Assembly: GCA_006218025.1 (NCBI GenBank)
Contig: VBWA01000005.1
Span: forward strand, 1 to 64,000
Reading direction: 5' to 3'
DNA from: Rhodocyclaceae bacterium
GTDB taxonomy: Bacteria; Pseudomonadota; Gammaproteobacteria; Burkholderiales; Rhodocyclaceae
DNA: 64,000 nt
Shown here: in pieces, positions 62,479 through 64,000 of the stretch
Layout: the number at the start of each line of letters is the position of its first letter
How positions within the stretch are numbered: position 1 is the first letter of the stretch
Position numbers and translations under genes: made by a program
The notes under the pieces: model-generated
Databases searched by the model: none
What the model was told of the DNA's origin: nothing
The model's input: only the letters and a program-made list of their open reading frames with translations

Positions 62479-63327
62479 ATGCCGCGCAACTGGCTTCGCT
62501 CGATGGAACCTTCGGTGGCGCTGGTGCCGGCAGTATTGATTTATCTACTGGCGGTAAAGATGCTTTCTGGACAGCATCCGCCTGCCAGAGGCGCGGAGTT
62601 GTCGGTCCGCCTGCCGCTTGCCGCACAGGTGCTGATGGCGGGAGGGGATCGCCACCTCGCCGCAAACATCGCTGGAATCAGGGTTCTCGTCGCGGATACC
62701 TTCCGCATGAAGCCGGAAGAATTCCGCACCCAGGCCCGGTTGCAAAAGGACATTTCCTGGCTCAATCCGGCGCATGAGGACAATTACTATATAGCCGCGG
62801 CAATCCTGTCGGAGCCGGAACTGATTCCTTCCGCCCAGTATGTCCTGCGTCGTGCGGCGAATGCCCGGCCGCACGATTGGTCGCCGCTCTTCTATTTCGG
62901 CTTCAACCTGTACCAGTTTGAAAAGAACCCCGCCGCCGGCGCCGAGGCTCTGCTCGAGGGCGCAACGCGCGCCAAGGATGTGCAGGAGCAGTGGGCCCTG
63001 CAAAGCCTTGCGGCAAAATGGATCGAGCGCGGCTACCACACCGGCGATGCCGCGCGCCTGGTCGGGAATATGGCAGAATCCGCCCCGCCCGGCGGATTTC
63101 GGCGCTATCTCAACTTGCGCGCCGAACGTCTGCGCCAGCTCGACCGCTTGAAGAGCCTGGCTCAGGAATACAGGGATGCCGGCGGACACCGTCTGACGAG
63201 GATTGAAGATTTGATCGATGCCAAACTGCTCGACAGGGTTCCGCTCGACCCTTTGGGCATGGGTTTCACTGTGGATTCGGCTGGCGAGCCGATTTTTCGC
63301 ACGCAGACTCCAGCGGGTGCCCGTTGA
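62479..63327 (+). CDS. Membrane-anchored TPR-like protein with GspG-like C-terminal motif
   Basis: The 282-residue protein has one N-terminal TM (about 10-30), a helical TPR-like region (about 95-220) and a C-terminal segment (RIEDLIDAKLLDRVPLDPLGMGF). The LDPLG.GF..DSAGEPIF pattern resembles the calcium-binding LDPWGNPY loop at the end of GspG-type pseudopilins. It lies between an ABC permease and ATPase gene and starts two bases after the permease stop; its TGA overlaps the ATPase start. Its role is unknown. Confidence 0.6.
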   Translation: MPRNWLRSMEPSVALVPAVLIYLLAVKMLSGQHPPARGAELSVRLPLAAQVLMAGGDRHLAANIAGIRVLVADTFRMKPEEFRTQARLQKDISWLNPAHEDNYYIAAAILSEPELIPSAQYVLRRAANARPHDWSPLFYFGFNLYQFEKNPAAGAEALLEGATRAKDVQEQWALQSLAAKWIERGYHTGDAARLVGNMAESAPPGGFRRYLNLRAERLRQLDRLKSLAQEYRDAGGHRLTRIEDLIDAKLLDRVPLDPLGMGFTVDSAGEPIFRTQTPAGAR

Positions 63328-64000
63328 TGTTCGCGATCGAAGCGCTGGAACTCGAGAAGGTCTACGCCAGGGGCGTGTTGCGGCGCCAGGTTCGGGCCGT
63401 CGACGGCATCTCCCTGCAGGTTGCCGAGGGGGAGGCTTTCGGATTCGTTGGGCCGAACGGGGCGGGAAAGAGCAGCACGATTCGCATCCTGATGGGGCTC
63501 GCGCGCCCGACCGGCGGCACGGTGCGACTCTTCGGCGCGGACGCGATGCGGCCGGAGTCCCGAAGGGGCGTCGGCTATGTGCCCGAGAACCCCTGCCTCT
63601 ACGACTACCTGACGCCGCTGGAAATCCTCGAGATGGGCATGCGCCTGCATCGAACCCGCGCCAATTCGCTGCGCCAGCGGGCGCTGGAGTGGCTGGAGCG
63701 GTTTGAACTGGCGAGCGTGGCGCGCTCGCCGATCCGCTCCTTCTCCAAGGGCATGACCCAGCGCGTCGCACTTGCCCAGGCGATGTGCATCGGTCCGCGC
63801 CTGCTGATCCTCGACGAACCTCTTTCGGGGCTTGACCCGATCGGACGTCGCGAAGTGGTCAACCTGCTTGCCGACTACAAGGGACAAGGCGGCACCCTGT
63901 TTTTCACCTCGCATGTCCTGCACGATGTGGAACGCCTCGCGGATCGGTTCGGACTAATCCATGAGGGCAGGCTGCGTTCGGTGCGCTCTCCCAGCGAGCT
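63327..64000 (+). CDS. ABC-2 transporter ATP-binding protein (partial, runs off window)
   Basis: The first 224 residues are visible. Walker A is GPNGAGKS, the signature is FSKGMTQR (LSGGQ replaced by SKGMTQR, common in ABC-2 exporters), and Walker B is LLILDEPLSGLDPIG with the H-loop TSHVLHD. The ATG overlaps the stop of the TPR protein gene (TGATG). It pairs with the permease at 61673. The gene continues beyond 64000. Confidence 0.88.
   Translation, partial: MFAIEALELEKVYARGVLRRQVRAVDGISLQVAEGEAFGFVGPNGAGKSSTIRILMGLARPTGGTVRLFGADAMRPESRRGVGYVPENPCLYDYLTPLEILEMGMRLHRTRANSLRQRALEWLERFELASVARSPIRSFSKGMTQRVALAQAMCIGPRLLILDEPLSGLDPIGRREVVNLLADYKGQGGTLFFTSHVLHDVERLADRFGLIHEGRLRSVRSPSE

Overview
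The window looks like chromosomal DNA from a betaproteobacterium of the Rhodocyclales/Azoarcus-Thauera-Sterolibacterium type. This is inferred from the high GC content, a TatABC locus beside hisIE, a KorABC-type 2-oxoacid:ferredoxin oxidoreductase, paa-type phenylacetate genes, and a very short PilA with a small secreted partner, as recalled from Azoarcus. No rRNA, tRNA or CRISPR was seen. The lifestyle suggested is a metabolically flexible degrader of aromatic or alicyclic acids.

Layout. 1-3476: end of a histidine operon (hisF-hisI-hisE), a HIT protein and tatABC. 3486-16013: a PAS/sigma54 activator gene, a good -24/-12 promoter, and a long + strand run coding for a branched-chain-type ABC importer, a CoA-transferase, an enoyl-CoA hydratase-like protein, a CoA ligase, a MaoC-like hydratase and a KAS III-like enzyme. 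This is probably an organic-acid uptake and beta-oxidation operon. 16057-18563: a two-gene minus-strand unit of degenerate GGDEF-EAL and degenerate HD-GYP proteins. 18675-19872: a decayed IS3-family element whose end supplies the stop codon of a CbbY-like HAD hydrolase gene. 20789-25475: korC-korA-korB, translationally coupled. 25507-29246: membrane-anchored HtrA protease, NIF3, TonB-like and ankyrin proteins. 29278-36172: a promoter with a perfect 14-bp palindrome, then an MBL protein, a flavin hydroxylase, a DUF2783 protein, a VOC protein, an FAH-type hydrolase and (after a FimV-like gene on the other strand) a maleylacetoacetate isomerase. 36173-40039: msrA and the partial phenylacetate set paaG-I-J with divergent paaY. 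40067-45936: glpK/glpD, a DUF2889 gene with an apparent internal gap, sucCD and a terminator.

The most unusual part is 45992-64000. Eight tightly packed genes (46072-58513) encode a CHASE2 sensor Ser/Thr kinase, a PP2C phosphatase, a double-FHA protein, a CHASE2 sensor adenylate cyclase, a class II-like cyclic-nucleotide phosphodiesterase, a cNMP-binding/rhodanese protein, a GAF-MshEN-type pilus/secretion ATPase and a GAF-HD-GYP c-di-GMP phosphodiesterase. They are followed by a TPR O-GlcNAc-transferase-like (SPINDLY) glycosyltransferase, a sigma54-type promoter, a 60-residue type IV pilin, a 122-residue secreted partner, and an ABC exporter with a TPR protein. I read this as a candidate signalling island in which protein phosphorylation, cAMP and c-di-GMP may converge on a short-pilin system. 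The gene content and spacing are directly visible; the functional linkage is inference.

Limits: starts were chosen by eye from spacing, ribosome-binding sites and family length; substrates of the transporter and of the CoA and ring-hydroxylation clusters cannot be fixed from sequence alone; the last gene runs off the window.
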